NCBI RefSeq assembly: GCF_040786275.1 | Contig: NZ_JBFMVT010000002.1 | Coordinates: 3,162,001-3,226,000 of the forward strand | Direction: 5' to 3' | DNA length: 64,000 bases | Source: Buttiauxella gaviniae | Lineage (GTDB): Bacteria > Pseudomonadota > Gammaproteobacteria > Enterobacterales > Enterobacteriaceae | In this document: positions 27,429 to 38,351 of the stretch, piece after piece | Layout: every line of letters begins with the position of its first letter | Position numbering within the stretch: position 1 is the first letter of the stretch | Translations under genes and position numbers: made by a program | The notes under the pieces: generated by a model | Seen by the model: only the letters and a program-made list of their open reading frames with translations | Told to the model about the DNA's origin: nothing | Databases searched by the model: none

Positions 27429-27461
27429 TAAAAAACCGGCATCAGTTGTGCCGGTTTTTTT
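27429..27461. terminator. Bidirectional terminator between tatE and lipA
   Basis: AACCGGCA and TGCCGGTT style arms form the stem in 27434-27456 with A-runs before and T-runs after, so it can end transcripts from tatE (plus) and lipA (minus). Confidence 0.88.
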
Positions 27462-27500
27462 GTGCAAGCTGCGGATTAAAAGTAACGATTTGTTACACCG

Positions 27501-28466
27501 TTATTTAACTTCCATCCCTTTGGCTTGCAGATCTGCGTGGTATGAAGAGCGAACAAACGGGCCACAAGCCGCATGGGTAAAGCCCATCGCCAGCGCTTCT
27601 GCTTTCATCTCATCAAACTCGTCAGGGCTAACATAACGCTGAACAGGTAAATGGTGACGGCTTGGCTGCAAATATTGGCCCAGGGTCAACATAGTGACGC
27701 CATGGCGGCGGAGATCGCGCATAACTTCAATGATCTCTTCGTTGGTTTCACCTAAGCCTACCATCAAACCTGATTTGGTCGGGATATCAGGATGCGCTTC
27801 TTTAAAGCGCTCCAGTAATTTCAGCGACCAGTTGTAATCAGCGCCAGGGCGGACTTTACGATAAACGCGCGGCACGTTTTCCAGGTTGTGATTGAACACA
27901 TCTGGTGGCGTTGCGGTAAGAATTTCTAGTGCGCGGTCCATACGTCCACGGAAATCAGGCACTAATGTTTCAATTTTGATATTCGGATTTTTTTCGCGAA
28001 TGGCGCTGATGCAATCGGCAAAATGCTGAGCGCCACCATCGCGCAGATCGTCACGGTCAACAGACGTGATAACCACATAGCGTAATGCCATGTCAGCAAT
28101 AGTTTGGGCAAGTTTTGCAGGCTCATTGGCATCTGGTGCGATAGGGCGGCCATGAGCCACATCGCAGAATGGGCAACGGCGTGTGCAGATCGCGCCTAAA
28201 ATCATAAAGGTTGCCGTTCCATGGTTGAAACACTCTGCCAGGTTAGGGCAGGAGGCTTCTTCACACACAGAGTGCAGACCATTTTTACGCATTGCCGCTT
28301 TGATACCCTGAATTCGGGTCGAATCAGAAGGAAGTTTGATCTTCATCCATTCTGGCTTTCTTAACAGCTCCTGGCGCTCAGTCACCACGTTTTTCACCGG
28401 GATCAGAGCCATTTTATCGGCGTCGCGGTACTTGACGCCGCGCTCCATTACAATGGGTTTACTCAT
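27501..28466 (-). CDS. lipA: Lipoyl synthase
   Basis: 321 residues, the E. coli length. Radical SAM enzyme that inserts two sulfurs into protein-bound octanoyl groups. Both iron-sulfur clusters are present: the auxiliary cluster Cys68, Cys73, Cys79 ([12 protein letters not shown]) and the radical SAM Cys94, Cys98, Cys101 (CTRRCPFC). It works after LipB, encoded upstream on the same strand beyond ybeF, to make lipoate for pyruvate and 2-oxoglutarate dehydrogenases and the glycine cleavage system. Confidence 0.98.
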   Translation of the reverse strand: MSKPIVMERGVKYRDADKMALIPVKNVVTERQELLRKPEWMKIKLPSDSTRIQGIKAAMRKNGLHSVCEEASCPNLAECFNHGTATFMILGAICTRRCPFCDVAHGRPIAPDANEPAKLAQTIADMALRYVVITSVDRDDLRDGGAQHFADCISAIREKNPNIKIETLVPDFRGRMDRALEILTATPPDVFNHNLENVPRVYRKVRPGADYNWSLKLLERFKEAHPDIPTKSGLMVGLGETNEEIIEVMRDLRRHGVTMLTLGQYLQPSRHHLPVQRYVSPDEFDEMKAEALAMGFTHAACGPFVRSSYHADLQAKGMEVK

Positions 28467-28656
28467 ATCGTACGTATTCCAGTTGCTGATAACGAAGACA
28501 GGCTAATCGAATGTTTTATTTTTCAACTATTTTTTAATAACGCCCGAAGTATATCATCACTGGAGGGGATAAATCAGCCTGACGGCGCAGGAAATGGGGG
28601 AAAGAATTGTAAATGATTTGTTGGATTGTGCGTTTTCATACGTTAACAGTTAGCAT

Positions 28657-28688
28657 ATCGACCTCAAAGCCGTGGGCAAGAGGTCGAT
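28657..28688. repeat. Inverted repeat downstream of ybeF
   Basis: ATCGACCTC (28657-28665) and GAGGTCGAT (28680-28688) form a perfect 9-bp stem, ending 5 bases beyond the ybeF stop codon. No T-run follows on the minus strand, so it is not a classical intrinsic terminator. Confidence 0.5.
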
Positions 28689-28692
28689 AACA

Positions 28693-29616
28693 CTACGCGG
28701 CCTCAAACTCGTGAATAATGGCGTCGATGACTTCCTGTAACACGGCGTCACGTGAACTGAGCTTATTTATGTGCATAGTGGTTGTGAGCGTTGCCGCCGA
28801 GAGCGCGGCGCATTCCACCGTTTTAAGCTGGTACATGTGCGAATACATTTCAAAGACTTTGCCTGGCATAAAGCCAATTAAGTCGCTGGTACTGAGCATT
28901 GAGGCTATCGTTAAAAAGTTATAGCTGCTAAAGGTGATCTGGCGATTGGGTAAAATTTCGTTAATTGTATGGCGTGCATCAATTAACAAGTCATCCTGCA
29001 TAATCAGAAATGTATAATTCATTCTCTGAATATCATTTTCGCTAAATATTGATTCAGCGTTGGGGTGATCGCGGCGACAAACAGCTACCAGATGGTCGTT
29101 ATAAAGTTTATAGCTATTGATCCCGGGGCTATGATGGGGGCGAGTGTCGATAGCAATATCGGCCTGAAATTGCGAAAGCTGGCGTTCAGTCACGGGAACG
29201 TTGCGAATAGATAATTTAGGATTCACCAGTTGAATAGCTGAATAAATCCTTGGCATTAGTAGTGCGCCCAATGATGGTGGGCTAGCAAGCGTAATTGTGC
29301 GCTCTTTTTCGTAGTTATTATTCACATCTAATGCACAAAGAATGGATTCAAACCCCTGGCTAATATATTCATGCAAATGCGCGGCATAGGCGGTTGGCGT
29401 GACACCTTGCCCCTTGCGTATGAATAGAGGGTCAGGAAAGGTAGTTCTCAGTTTTTGGATCGATTGGCTAACTGCGGAAGGGGTTAAATTTAACACCCTG
29501 GCGGCATTAACGATCCCTTTATGAATGTAGACGGCTTCAAAAACAGTTAATAAATTAAGATCAATATTACGTAGTGCATTGAATGTTGGATAATTATTTT
29601 CTTCATTTCTTTCCAT
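28693..29616 (-). CDS. ybeF: LysR-family transcriptional regulator YbeF
   Basis: 307 residues. The N-terminal winged helix-turn-helix (NLLTVFEAVYIHKGIVNAAR, then LTPSAVSQSIQKLR) is typical of LysR proteins, followed by a two-lobed effector domain. It matches E. coli YbeF, located between lipA and lipB there too. Targets and effector are unknown. AAGGAGAG precedes the ATG at 29616; the longer frame to 29652 has no such site. It is more AT-rich than its neighbours. Confidence 0.9.
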   Translation of the reverse strand: MERNEENNYPTFNALRNIDLNLLTVFEAVYIHKGIVNAARVLNLTPSAVSQSIQKLRTTFPDPLFIRKGQGVTPTAYAAHLHEYISQGFESILCALDVNNNYEKERTITLASPPSLGALLMPRIYSAIQLVNPKLSIRNVPVTERQLSQFQADIAIDTRPHHSPGINSYKLYNDHLVAVCRRDHPNAESIFSENDIQRMNYTFLIMQDDLLIDARHTINEILPNRQITFSSYNFLTIASMLSTSDLIGFMPGKVFEMYSHMYQLKTVECAALSAATLTTTMHINKLSSRDAVLQEVIDAIIHEFEAA

Positions 29617-29942
29617 GATACTTCTCTCCTTGGTTGGGTCTGGCCCTGCCATCTATAAAGTATACTCATGTTAAACCACTGAGATACTTTAGTATTATTA
29701 AAAGATAAATTTAATTTTATTAACGTTTTGATTAATAGTGATGGTAACAGTGAATTATTCACTGAATTTATATCTAAAAATAACTTGATGGTTAAGGCGG
29801 TTTTCTCAACGCTTCAAGAATTTACATGACCTTTTTCAGTTGAAGGAAATTATACAAAATGTGTCATAAAGTAAAGCAGATTAGGGTAAACACATTTCAA
29901 TGACTGCAGCATAATAAAGTGCAGTCATTAAAATAATATATA
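29617..29942. other. AT-rich intergenic region between ybeF and lipB
   Basis: No gene is visible. The main structure is a 10-bp inverted repeat, AATGACTGCA (29899-29908) with TGCAGTCATT (29920-29929), just downstream of lipB; it may mark the end of the lipB transcript. The rest presumably contains the ybeF promoter. Confidence 0.5.
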
Positions 29943-30584
29943 TTAACTGGTAATGTATTTAACGGGAGGATTGTTAAGGCATTCAATAAATTTATTAATG
30001 AGCAGCGGCTGAATATCTTTCACCAGAACGCCTGGTCGCAAGGTACTGACCTGAGTCATTTCAAGACCCGCATAGCCGCAGGGATTTATTCGCAGAAAAG
30101 GAGTGAGATCCATATCAATATTCAATGCCAGCCCGTGAAATGAGCACCCTTTGCGGATGCGCAGCCCGAGAGAACAAATCTTACGCCCTTCAACATACAC
30201 GCCCGGCGCATCAGCGCGCGGATAGGCTTCGATACCTAACTGTGCGAGGGTGTTAACCACGGTCTGCTCAAGAATGGTCACCAGCTCGCGAACCCCGAGC
30301 TTACGACGTTTGAGATTAAGTAACACATACATGACTTGTTGACCGGGACCATGATAAGTCACCTGGCCGCCACGATCGCTTTGAATCACTGGAATATCAC
30401 CGGGAACTAAAACATGCTCCGCTTTACCCGCCTGGCCTTGAGTAAAGACGCGTTCATGCTCAACCAGCCAAATTTCGTCTGGCGTATTTTCATCTCGGGT
30501 GTCGGTAAAGTCATGCATCGCCTGCGAAATGGGTTCGTAGGGTTGCAGGCCCAGTTGGCGGATTTGAATAGTATCTTGAGACAA
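29943..30584 (-). CDS. lipB: Octanoyl-[ACP]:protein N-octanoyltransferase
   Basis: 213 residues, cytosolic. Moves octanoate from acyl carrier protein to lipoyl domains, the step before LipA. The catalytic pair Lys135 (EGRKICSLG) and Cys169 (INPCGYAG) is present, and [12 protein letters not shown] forms the substrate loop. Same length and place as in E. coli, downstream of ybeD. A hairpin (30647-30664) lies between ybeD and lipB but has no T-run, so read-through is possible. Confidence 0.97.
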   Translation of the reverse strand: MSQDTIQIRQLGLQPYEPISQAMHDFTDTRDENTPDEIWLVEHERVFTQGQAGKAEHVLVPGDIPVIQSDRGGQVTYHGPGQQVMYVLLNLKRRKLGVRELVTILEQTVVNTLAQLGIEAYPRADAPGVYVEGRKICSLGLRIRKGCSFHGLALNIDMDLTPFLRINPCGYAGLEMTQVSTLRPGVLVKDIQPLLINKFIECLNNPPVKYITS

Positions 30585-30670
30585 AACATCGTCTCCGGCA
30601 GGTTAGAAAGTAGAGGGAGTATATCTCAGCGCGGCATAAAGAAGTACCCGGTCAGAAGACCGGGTTTCCA

Positions 30671-30934
30671 TCACAGTACCATACGGACGATTTCGATATT
30701 GCCCAGCTCTTCGTAGAGTGTTTCCACTTGTTCAATATGCGTCGCGGTGATGGTGATGGACACTGAATGGTAATTACCTTTGCTGCTTGGTTTGACCTGC
30801 GGGGTGTAGTCACCAGGGGCGTGGCGCTGCACCACCTCAACGACCAAATCAACCAGCTCAGGTTTCGCCAGACCCATCACTTTGTAAGTAAAGGAGGTCG
30901 GGAATTCGAGCAATTCTTTCAGATTGGTTTTCAT
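30671..30934 (-). CDS. ybeD: Conserved DUF493 protein YbeD
   Basis: 87 residues, matching E. coli YbeD ([21 protein letters not shown] at the start). The fold resembles ACT-like small-molecule-binding domains, and an allosteric role in lipoate metabolism has been suggested from its position beside lipB. No catalytic residues are evident. Separated from dacA upstream by a terminator. Confidence 0.95.
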   Translation of the reverse strand: MKTNLKELLEFPTSFTYKVMGLAKPELVDLVVEVVQRHAPGDYTPQVKPSSKGNYHSVSITITATHIEQVETLYEELGNIEIVRMVL

Positions 30935-30966
30935 GGTAGCTCCAGCGTTACGGCATTAAAAATGAT

Positions 30967-30992
30967 AACTCCCGCCAGCAGGGGCGGGAGTT
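30967..30992 (-). terminator. dacA terminator
   Basis: AACTCCCGCC (30967-30976) and GGCGGGAGTT (30983-30992) form a 10-bp stem. On the minus strand ATCATTTTT follows, a slightly delayed T-run. Confidence 0.7.
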
Positions 30993-31045
30993 GCTTTGAT
31001 TCATAGTATATGGGGATGACTTCCACTCTTTCAAGTGTTCAATTA

Positions 31046-32257
31046 TTAACCAAACCAGTGATGGAACATCAATTTGATATAATCAATCATACGGCTGAAG
31101 AAGTTACCTTCAGGCATTTCTTGAAGCACGACCAGCGGACGCTGTTCGATAGTTTTGCCATCCAGTTGGAAATTGATGGTGCCCACAACCTGGTTTTTTT
31201 GCAGCGGCGCGTGCAGTTCGGTGGTATTGAGCACGTAACTGGCTTTCAGGTCTTTCATACGACCACGTGGAATCGTCAGGTAAACGTCTTTATCTACGCC
31301 CAAAGATGCACGGTCGTTATCACCAAACCACGCGGGTTCTGAGGCGAATTCTTTGCCAGCTTTCAGCGGAGAAACGGTTTCAAAGAAGCGGAAGCCCCAG
31401 GTCAGCAGCTTTTTGCTCTCTGTTTCACGGCCCTTATAAGTGTGCCCACCCAATACGGCGGAAATCAGGCGCATCTGGCCTTCGGTTGCGGATGCCACAA
31501 GGTTATAACCTGCGGCGTCAGTATGGCCGGTTTTGATACCGTCAACTTGCAGGCTGGTATCCCACAGCAAACCGTTCCGGTTGATCTGGCGGATATTGTT
31601 AAACGTGAACTCTTTCTCTTTGTAGATTGAGTATTCGTTAGGAACATCACGAATCAACGCTTGGCCGATAAGCGCCATATCACGCGCGGAGCTGTACTGA
31701 CCTTCTGCATCCAGGCCATGGACGGTCTGGAAATGGGTATTCTTCAGACCAAGTGCAGAAACGTAGCTATTCATCAGACCGACGAATGCATCCTGGCTGC
31801 CTGCCACAAAGTCGGCCATTGCCACGCATGCATCGTTACCAGATTGCAGGTTAATACCGCGGATCAACTGCGATACGGGTACCTGCATGCCTGGTTTCAG
31901 GAACATCAATGATGAACCTTTAAATACTGGGTTACCGGTCGCCCAGGCGTCCTGTCCAACCGTCACAATGGAGCTTTCGTTAAATTTACCGGCTTTCATC
32001 GCCTGGCCGATGACGTAGCTGGTCATCATTTTCGTCAGGCTTGCAGGATCACGGCGGGCATCGGCGTTGGATTCGGCCAGAACCTTGCCAGAGTTGTAAT
32101 CAATCAGGATGTACGCTTCCGCATCAATCTGCGGCACGCCTGGGATCATGGTTTTAATGTTCAGGTCGTCAGCGTGTGCGGCTGCCATCGCCGAAAGAGT
32201 TAGCGCGGTAGTCAGCGCCAGGCGTTTAACAAAACGAAAAGAAGGGGCTGTATTCAT
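31046..32257 (-). CDS. dacA: D-alanyl-D-alanine carboxypeptidase, PBP5
   Basis: 403 residues with a signal peptide ending AAHA. The three penicillin-binding motifs are in place: Ser73-x-x-Lys76 (ASLTKMM), Ser139-Gly-Asn141 and Lys242-Thr-Gly244 (IKTGHTD). The C-terminus ([17 protein letters not shown]) is the amphipathic helix that holds PBP5 on the outer face of the inner membrane. It trims the terminal D-Ala from peptidoglycan peptides. The ORF can be extended to 32278, but the family starts with MNT at 32257. Confidence 0.97.
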   Translation of the reverse strand: MNTAPSFRFVKRLALTTALTLSAMAAAHADDLNIKTMIPGVPQIDAEAYILIDYNSGKVLAESNADARRDPASLTKMMTSYVIGQAMKAGKFNESSIVTVGQDAWATGNPVFKGSSLMFLKPGMQVPVSQLIRGINLQSGNDACVAMADFVAGSQDAFVGLMNSYVSALGLKNTHFQTVHGLDAEGQYSSARDMALIGQALIRDVPNEYSIYKEKEFTFNNIRQINRNGLLWDTSLQVDGIKTGHTDAAGYNLVASATEGQMRLISAVLGGHTYKGRETESKKLLTWGFRFFETVSPLKAGKEFASEPAWFGDNDRASLGVDKDVYLTIPRGRMKDLKASYVLNTTELHAPLQKNQVVGTINFQLDGKTIEQRPLVVLQEMPEGNFFSRMIDYIKLMFHHWFG

Positions 32258-32334
32258 GATTAGAACAACGACATCCATGATAGGAATAAAAAAAAGTGCC
32301 TTACTATAGCAAAAGCGATTTTTGCTGGCATCCG

Positions 32335-32391
32335 TCTTTGCGCATCATTTGTTAATGGAATTTACATTAATTGACGCAGGACGGATGCCAG
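32335..32391. repeat. Long inverted repeat between rlpA and dacA
   Basis: CTGGCATCCGTC (32335-32346) and GACGGATGCCAG (32380-32391) are exact 12-bp reverse complements, with further partial pairing inside (TTGCGC/GACGCAGG). It begins 10 bases beyond the rlpA stop. No T-run follows; it may protect the 3' end of the mrdAB-rlpA mRNA or be a REP-like unit. Confidence 0.6.
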
Positions 32392-32401
32392 ACACAACCA
32401 C

Positions 32402-33550
32402 TTACATAGCGGGTGCGTTAGTGATGAAAGATTGCTGTTGGGCTTCGCTCATCAGGCGTTGTTGCAGGGCGCTTGCTTCGCCTCTGCTACCGAAAGGCCC
32501 AAGCTGCACACGGAACATGGCGCCATTGCTGGAAACCTGGCCCGGTACGCCAAATTGCTGACTCAGTTTCTGCTGCCACTGTGCGGCGCGAGCCTGATCG
32601 CTTACGGCACCCACTTGAACTACATAACGGCCTGATGCGGCGGCGACGGGCGCGGCGCTTTGTACGCTACCCTGAACTGAACCCGGGGCGGTGACGGGGG
32701 CGGTTTGTTGCACCGGCGCTGCGGTTTGAACAGGTGCTGCAGATACAGCCGGTGTGGCCGCCACTTCTGGTTGGTCACTTTCGATTACGCCAGGGGCAAG
32801 CGGTGTTGCTGCGCCCAGGAAGCCACTGCTTTTAACTGGGGCACCGGTTGTGTCTTCACTTTGCAGGGTTGAATTACTGATTGCGCGCACATCGCCTTCA
32901 GGTGCTGCCACTGGCATACCGGAAGAGGCGCTCCCCATCCCACCGTTTAAGTCAGGGCGAGCGGGCAGGGCGTAGGTTTGTTTGGCGATAGTGGTACATG
33001 CGGTGCCAGGGCCTGACATCGTGCCGTCCTGGGCTACCAGAATAGGGTCGATACGCACTTTAGTATTGTTGGACGTGTTCAAACGATCGGCTGCGGCACG
33101 AGATAATGAAATCACACGGTCATTGCCGTATGGGCCACGGTCGTTAATACGCACCACCACCATGCGGCCATTGGCGAGGTTAGTAATACGTGCATAGCTT
33201 GGAATCGGCAGCGTTGGGTGTGCTGCGGTCAGTGCAGACGGGTCGAACGCTTCGCCGGATGCCGTCAGATTGCTGCCTGGTTCTGCGTCATAAATGGCGG
33301 CAAGACCAGCCTGGCTAAAGTTAGCCGGGTTCTGCACGATTTTGTAGCGCTTACCGTTGTTTTCGTAATCCTGATTTACCGAAGGATTTAACGGTTCGAA
33401 GCGCGGGTCGGCGCCGCTTATTTCAACCATCGGGCCATTACACACCGCCGGTTGCGGTTGCTGGCTTACCTGTTGTTGGTCGCCGTCATCAGACGAGCAG
33501 CCAGCCAGTATTGCAGCAACGACACAGATCCCAAGCCAACGCTTAACCAT
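32402..33550 (-). CDS. rlpA: Rare lipoprotein A, septal glycan lytic transglycosylase-type protein
   Basis: 382 residues. A signal peptide ends in the lipobox LAGC. The middle has the double-psi beta-barrel domain (residues about 80-180, [29 protein letters not shown]), then a low-complexity Pro/Ala/Val/Gln linker, and a C-terminal SPOR domain ([20 protein letters not shown]) that binds glycan strands lacking stem peptides at the septum. GAGGTG precedes ATG 33550; the longer frame to 33562 is not supported. Last gene of the mrdA-mrdB-rlpA run. Confidence 0.95.
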   Translation of the reverse strand: MVKRWLGICVVAAILAGCSSDDGDQQQVSQQPQPAVCNGPMVEISGADPRFEPLNPSVNQDYENNGKRYKIVQNPANFSQAGLAAIYDAEPGSNLTASGEAFDPSALTAAHPTLPIPSYARITNLANGRMVVVRINDRGPYGNDRVISLSRAAADRLNTSNNTKVRIDPILVAQDGTMSGPGTACTTIAKQTYALPARPDLNGGMGSASSGMPVAAPEGDVRAISNSTLQSEDTTGAPVKSSGFLGAATPLAPGVIESDQPEVAATPAVSAAPVQTAAPVQQTAPVTAPGSVQGSVQSAAPVAAASGRYVVQVGAVSDQARAAQWQQKLSQQFGVPGQVSSNGAMFRVQLGPFGSRGEASALQQRLMSEAQQQSFITNAPAM

Positions 33551-33566
33551 TACGCACCTCATCCAC

Positions 33567-34679
33567 TTACACGCTTTTTGATAACATTTTTCGGTGGGTA
33601 TGGATCGACATTACGATACCAAACCCGGCCATCAGAACGATCAGGGCCGAGCCCCCGTAACTCACCAGCGGCAAAGGTACGCCGACCACCGGTAAGATAC
33701 CACTAACCATGCCAATGTTAACAAACACATATACGAATAAAATTAACATTAGCCCACCGGCCATTACTCGGCCAAATGTGGTTTGCGCGCGAGCCGCAAT
33801 GATAAGGCCGCGCATAATGAGCAACAAATAGAGCGCCAGCAGCACCAGAACCCCCACCAGGCCTAACTCTTCGGCAAGTACTGCGAAGATAAAGTCAGTA
33901 TGACGTTCAGGTAAAAATTCAAGCTGCGACTGTGTTCCGTGTAACCAGCCTTTGCCGCGTAATCCGCCGGAACCAATAGCAATTTTAGACTGAATAATAT
34001 GATAGCCCGCGCCGAGTGGGTCACTTTCAGGATCAAGCAGCATCATTACGCGTGCACGCTGATAATCATGCATCAGGAAGAACCAAAGGATCGGAATGAA
34101 GGCGGCGACCAACAGGACTGCAACGCCAATCAGTTTCCAGCTCATACCAGACAGGAACAGGACGAACAGTCCGGATGCAGCAATAAGAATTGAGGTACCA
34201 AGATCGGGCTGCGCGGCAACCAGCAGCGTCGGCATGAAAATAAGCACCAGTGCGATACCGGTATTTTTTAGCGTCGGGGGGCAGACATCGCGGTTGATAA
34301 AACGCGCAACCATTAGCGGCACGGCAATTTTGGCTATTTCTGATGGCTGGAATCGCACGATCCCCAGATCCAACCAGCGCTGGGCCCCTTTGGAGATCGC
34401 TCCAAATGCATCCACCGCGACCAGCAAGATAATACAGACGATATACAGATACGGCGCCCAGCCTTCATACACTCGCGGGGGGATCTGTGCCATCACGATC
34501 ATCACTACCAGGCCCATTAAGATTTGGCCAATCTTACGCTCCATCATGTCCATATCCTGGCCACTGGCGCTCCAGATAACCAGCGCACTAAAGATTAGCA
34601 GCGCCAGAATGGTCAAAAGGAAGATCGGGTCGATATGGATTTTATCCCAGAACGACTTCTTGTTTGGATTATCAGTCAT
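33567..34679 (-). CDS. mrdB: Rod-shape SEDS glycosyltransferase RodA
   Basis: 370 residues with ten membrane helices, E. coli length. SEDS family hallmarks include [15 protein letters not shown] and [28 protein letters not shown] (quoted in part; the catalytic Asp lies in this loop). RodA polymerises glycan strands in complex with PBP2 (MrdA). Two ATGs are possible: 34685, overlapping the mrdA stop with GAGG four bases upstream, and 34679, the family start (MTDNPNKK). I give the latter; the difference is two residues. Confidence 0.96.
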   Translation of the reverse strand: MTDNPNKKSFWDKIHIDPIFLLTILALLIFSALVIWSASGQDMDMMERKIGQILMGLVVMIVMAQIPPRVYEGWAPYLYIVCIILLVAVDAFGAISKGAQRWLDLGIVRFQPSEIAKIAVPLMVARFINRDVCPPTLKNTGIALVLIFMPTLLVAAQPDLGTSILIAASGLFVLFLSGMSWKLIGVAVLLVAAFIPILWFFLMHDYQRARVMMLLDPESDPLGAGYHIIQSKIAIGSGGLRGKGWLHGTQSQLEFLPERHTDFIFAVLAEELGLVGVLVLLALYLLLIMRGLIIAARAQTTFGRVMAGGLMLILFVYVFVNIGMVSGILPVVGVPLPLVSYGGSALIVLMAGFGIVMSIHTHRKMLSKSV

Positions 34680-34681
34680 GG

Positions 34682-36583
34682 TCATTGGTCCTCAGCCCCT
34701 GGTGACGCGGGTACTTCAGTAGGCAGTACCGTATTGTTATCCCCGAGCATAATATGGTCGAGGATCTGGCGCATGATGGTGCCTACAGCGGGGCCTGCGC
34801 CGCCGTTTTCCAGAATCATGGTGACGGAAACCTGTGGATTATCGTAAGGAGCAAACGCGGTCATTAATTTATGGTCACGTAAACGTTCAGCAATTTTATG
34901 GGCGTTATAGGTTTCATTGGCTTTCAGGCCAAATACCTGCGCCGTCCCTGATTTTGCGGCGATTTTGTAGGGTGCGTTAGCAAAATACTTATGCGCCGTT
35001 CCGTTAGGGCGGTTTGCCACGCCATACATTCCGTCTTTAGCAATTTCCCAGAAGCCGGAGTGAATATCGCCAACCGGCGGCTGCACGGGCTGCTGCCAGG
35101 GAACTTGCTTCCCGTTCTCAACCGTACTCATCAGGAAATGTGGAACGCGAACGATGCCATCGTTAATCAGGATCATCATCGCTTTACTCATTTGAATCGG
35201 TGTTGCGGTCCAGTAACCCTGGCCGATACCGACCGGAATGGTGTCGCCCTGATACCATGGCTTTTTAAAGCGTTTCAGTTTCCATTCGCGCGTTGGCATG
35301 TTACCGGCTCTCTCCTCGGAAAGATCGATACCCGTAAAGTGCCCGTAGCCAAATTTGCGCATCCACTCGCCCATGCGGTCGATACCCATGTCATAGGCGA
35401 CCTGATAGAAATAGGTATCTGCAGATTCTTCCAGCGCTTTGGTGACATTCAGGCGGCCGTGGCCCCATTTTTTCCAGTCGCGATAACGTTTTTCAGAGCC
35501 GGGTAACTGCCACCAGCCTGGGTCAAATAGCGAAGTATTGCGAGTAATGACGCCGGCGCTTAACGCGGAGACTGCCATGTAAGGTTTCACCGTCGATGCT
35601 GGCGGGTAAACCCCCTGCGTTGCACGGTTGATTAGCGGCGTATTCGGGTCATTGAGTAAACCCGAATAGTCTTTAGTCGAGATGCCGTCTACAAACAGGT
35701 TAGGGTTGTAACTTGGCATGGAAACTAACGCCAGAATACCGCCGGTGCGCGGGTCGGTAACTACCACTGCTGCACGGCTTCCCGCAAGTAACGTCTCAAT
35801 ATAATTCTGGAGTTTCAGGTCGATAGTCAGATAGATATCGTGCCCGGCTTGCGGCGGCACTTCTTTGAGCTGACGAATAACGCGACCGCGGTTGTTCACT
35901 TCAACTTCTTCATAGCCGGTTTGGCCATGCAGGACATCTTCGTAGTAACGCTCAATACCGAGCTTACCGATGTCATGGGTTGAGGCGTAGTTTGCAAGCT
36001 TGCCGTCTTTATCGAGGCGTTCAACGTCTTTATCGTTGATTTTAGATACGTAGCCAATGACGTGTGTCAGGGCTGAACCATAAGGATAGAAGCGGCGTTT
36101 ATAGCCCTTCACTTCCACGCCCGGAAAGCGGTACTGGTTTACGGCAAAACGTGCAACCTGCACTTCGGTCAGATTGGTTTTAACCGGAATAGAGGTAAAG
36201 CGATGCGAGCGGGCACGTTCTTTCTTAAAATTAGCAATATCGTCGTCAGTTAAATCCACCACCGAGCGTAATGCTTCAAGCGTCGCCTGCACGTCATCCA
36301 CTTTTTCTGGCATCATTTCTACCTGATAAATGGTGCGGTTGAGTGCCAGCGGGGTGCCGTTGCGATCGTAGATAATCCCGCGACTAGGTGGGATTGGAAC
36401 CAATTTTATACGGTTTTCATTCGAACGGGTTTGGTAGTCGGTGAAACGGACGATCTGCAAATTATAAAGGTTGGCGATAAGCACACCGCTTAGCACCAAA
36501 ATACCGAGAAACGCGACCAGCGCCCGGCGCACAAAAAGCGCAGACTCAGCGGTATAGTCACGAAAAGAATTCTGTAATTTCAT
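34682..36583 (-). CDS. mrdA: Peptidoglycan transpeptidase PBP2
   Basis: 633 residues: N-terminal membrane helix (about 20-45), dimerisation/pedestal domain, and transpeptidase domain with Ser330-Thr-Val-Lys333 ([10 protein letters not shown]), [12 protein letters not shown] (SxD motif) and KSGTAQVF (KTG-type motif). It cross-links side-wall peptidoglycan for cell elongation with RodA. Ends two bases before the mrdB ATG and begins 28 bp after rlmH, so the run rsfS-rlmH-mrdA-mrdB-rlpA is probably one operon. Confidence 0.97.
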   Translation of the reverse strand: MKLQNSFRDYTAESALFVRRALVAFLGILVLSGVLIANLYNLQIVRFTDYQTRSNENRIKLVPIPPSRGIIYDRNGTPLALNRTIYQVEMMPEKVDDVQATLEALRSVVDLTDDDIANFKKERARSHRFTSIPVKTNLTEVQVARFAVNQYRFPGVEVKGYKRRFYPYGSALTHVIGYVSKINDKDVERLDKDGKLANYASTHDIGKLGIERYYEDVLHGQTGYEEVEVNNRGRVIRQLKEVPPQAGHDIYLTIDLKLQNYIETLLAGSRAAVVVTDPRTGGILALVSMPSYNPNLFVDGISTKDYSGLLNDPNTPLINRATQGVYPPASTVKPYMAVSALSAGVITRNTSLFDPGWWQLPGSEKRYRDWKKWGHGRLNVTKALEESADTYFYQVAYDMGIDRMGEWMRKFGYGHFTGIDLSEERAGNMPTREWKLKRFKKPWYQGDTIPVGIGQGYWTATPIQMSKAMMILINDGIVRVPHFLMSTVENGKQVPWQQPVQPPVGDIHSGFWEIAKDGMYGVANRPNGTAHKYFANAPYKIAAKSGTAQVFGLKANETYNAHKIAERLRDHKLMTAFAPYDNPQVSVTMILENGGAGPAVGTIMRQILDHIMLGDNNTVLPTEVPASPGAEDQ

Positions 36584-36610
36584 CCGCAGCTTTGTTCTAC
36601 CTGACGATAT

Positions 36611-37081
36611 TTACTCACGGTGATAAGGATGGTTGGTCGTAATGCTCCACGCGCGGTACAGGCTTTCAGCGACCAACACCCGCACTAAAGGATGCGGCAT
36701 CGTCAAATTGGAAAGCGACCAGCTCTGTTCTGCGGCAGCTTTACACGCCGGGGCAAGCCCTTCCGGCCCGCCAATCAGCAAGCTAACGTCACGACCATCC
36801 TGTTTCCAGCGTTCGAGCTGCACGGCAAGGTGCGGCGTATCCCATGGTTGCCCCGGGATATCCAGCGTGACAATTCGGTTGCCCTTGCCGGCGGCTGCCA
36901 ACATCATCTCGCCTTCTTTTTCAAGAATACGTTTGATATCAGCATTTTTGCTGCGTTTTCCTGCGGGAATCTCTACCAGTTCAAATGGCATATCTTTTGG
37001 AAAACGACGCAGGTACTCGGTGAAGCCGGTTTGTACCCAGTCAGGCATTTTTGTGCCAACTGCGACTAATTGCAGCTTCAC
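36611..37081 (-). CDS. rlmH: 23S rRNA pseudouridine-1915 N3-methyltransferase RlmH
   Basis: 156 residues, SPOUT (knotted) methyltransferase. The SAM site is shown by [14 protein letters not shown] and [22 protein letters not shown], with the conserved NHPYHR at the C-terminus that reaches into the ribosomal A site. It methylates the pseudouridine at 1915 in 70S ribosomes. Starts 3 bases after the rsfS stop. Confidence 0.97.
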   Translation of the reverse strand: MKLQLVAVGTKMPDWVQTGFTEYLRRFPKDMPFELVEIPAGKRSKNADIKRILEKEGEMMLAAAGKGNRIVTLDIPGQPWDTPHLAVQLERWKQDGRDVSLLIGGPEGLAPACKAAAEQSWSLSNLTMPHPLVRVLVAESLYRAWSITTNHPYHRE

Positions 37082-37084
37082 GCA

Positions 37085-37402
37085 TTAACCCCAGAGTTTT
37101 TCCAGTTCGTACAACTGGCGGCTTTCTTCTTGCATGACGTGGACGATAACTTCGCCAAGGTCAACAACTACCCAGTCAGTTGCGTTTACGCCTTTAACAC
37201 CCAGTGCATCTACGCCTGCTTTACGGGATGATTCAACGACGTGTTCTGCAATAGACATAACGTGACGGTTGGAAGTACCGGTACAGATAATCATGCAATC
37301 AGTGATGCTTGATTTACCCTGAACATCCAGAGCAATGATGTCCTGGCCTTTGAGGTCGTCAATTTTATCGACGATGAAATCTTGGAATTCTTTACCCTGC
37401 AA
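37085..37402 (-). CDS. rsfS: Ribosome silencing factor RsfS, TTG start
   Basis: 105 residues, as in E. coli. RsfS binds uL14 on the large subunit and prevents subunit joining when nutrients are short. Conserved segments [20 protein letters not shown] and [16 protein letters not shown] are intact. The open frame reaches 37447, but an AGGGGGA sits six bases before a TTG at 37402, from which the protein reads (M)QGKEFQDF, the family N-terminus. An ATG start 15 codons upstream has no ribosome site. Confidence 0.92.
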   Translation of the reverse strand: MQGKEFQDFIVDKIDDLKGQDIIALDVQGKSSITDCMIICTGTSNRHVMSIAEHVVESSRKAGVDALGVKGVNATDWVVVDLGEVIVHVMQEESRQLYELEKLWG

Positions 37403-37655
37403 GTGTTCCCCCTGGGAAAAGTAGAGTGTGTTCGATGTCGCCCGCATTTAACCCATTGGATGGGGAAGTCTTACTGACGAGTCAGCAATGCGGCGCTCAA
37501 AGCGGGGTATCATCCCACCGAGTAGCCTGGTTTGCATCGCCATTTTTGTAAAACTATTTTGGAAAGTCATGCTTGCGGGCAGGAAATTATGGCAGCGGAG
37601 CATAACAGCCTGGACTGTAGTGTCAATGGTTGACGATAACTGTAATACCGACAAG
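37403..37655. other. Region between rsfS and cobC
   Basis: No gene visible. It presumably carries the promoter of the rsfS-rlmH-mrdA-mrdB-rlpA operon, but I could not choose a clear -35/-10 pair. Confidence 0.4.
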
Positions 37656-38267
37656 TCATGATAATGGGTGATAAACAGCGCGATTATTAAGGGTTCTTAG
37701 CGTGGTGAAGTCGTCGCGAATCTCAATTGAGCTCCATGCGCCTTGTTCAATCACAAAATGCCACAGCGACGCCGGAGGCATATTGAGTAGCGTTGCAATA
37801 AGTAGACTGAGTACCCCTTGATGACTCACAATCAGAATATTCTCGCTTCCCTGCATTGAAGATAAGGACTTCGCAAAAGTGCTGATGCGCCGGGAGAAAA
37901 GCTGAAATCCTTCTCCATTGTTCGGCACTACGTTCTGCCAGTCATTACACCAGGCGGCATAATTTGCGCTATCAAGGCGCTGTAAATCGCGATGGTGGCG
38001 CATCTCCCAGTCACCAAAATTCATCTCATTGAGAAGCTGCTCGGTGATAACCGGTATTTTTCGCTGTTGGAGAATTAATTCGGTGGTGTGCTGCGCCCGG
38101 CCAAGCCCGCTGCACAGTACCTTTTCGAAAGTAACGTTATCCAACATGCGACCTACGGCTTGCGCCTGAGCAACGCCAAGTTCCGTTAATGGCGTTTCGG
38201 AAATTCCGCTGTATAAACCCTCTACATTTGCCTGGGTTTGCCCATGGCGCACTAACCATAATTTCAT
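37656..38267 (-). CDS. cobC: Alpha-ribazole phosphatase (histidine phosphatase family)
   Basis: 203 residues. The histidine-phosphatase motif RHGQT (Arg7-His8-Gly9) opens the protein, with [16 protein letters not shown] and [10 protein letters not shown] (second catalytic His) further on. CobC removes phosphate from alpha-ribazole phosphate or adenosylcobalamin phosphate in the nucleotide-loop assembly of vitamin B12. It diverges from cobD, the same arrangement as in Salmonella, which supports the B12 role over a general phosphatase. Confidence 0.92.
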   Translation of the reverse strand: MKLWLVRHGQTQANVEGLYSGISETPLTELGVAQAQAVGRMLDNVTFEKVLCSGLGRAQHTTELILQQRKIPVITEQLLNEMNFGDWEMRHHRDLQRLDSANYAAWCNDWQNVVPNNGEGFQLFSRRISTFAKSLSSMQGSENILIVSHQGVLSLLIATLLNMPPASLWHFVIEQGAWSSIEIRDDFTTLRTLNNRAVYHPLS

Positions 38268-38351
38268 TTAAACCTCGCGCATACGTTGGCTGGCAAGGGC
38301 ATAAGTGTATCATTGCGCTTCACGATTCGAGGTCTGTTTTATGGGGGAAGT

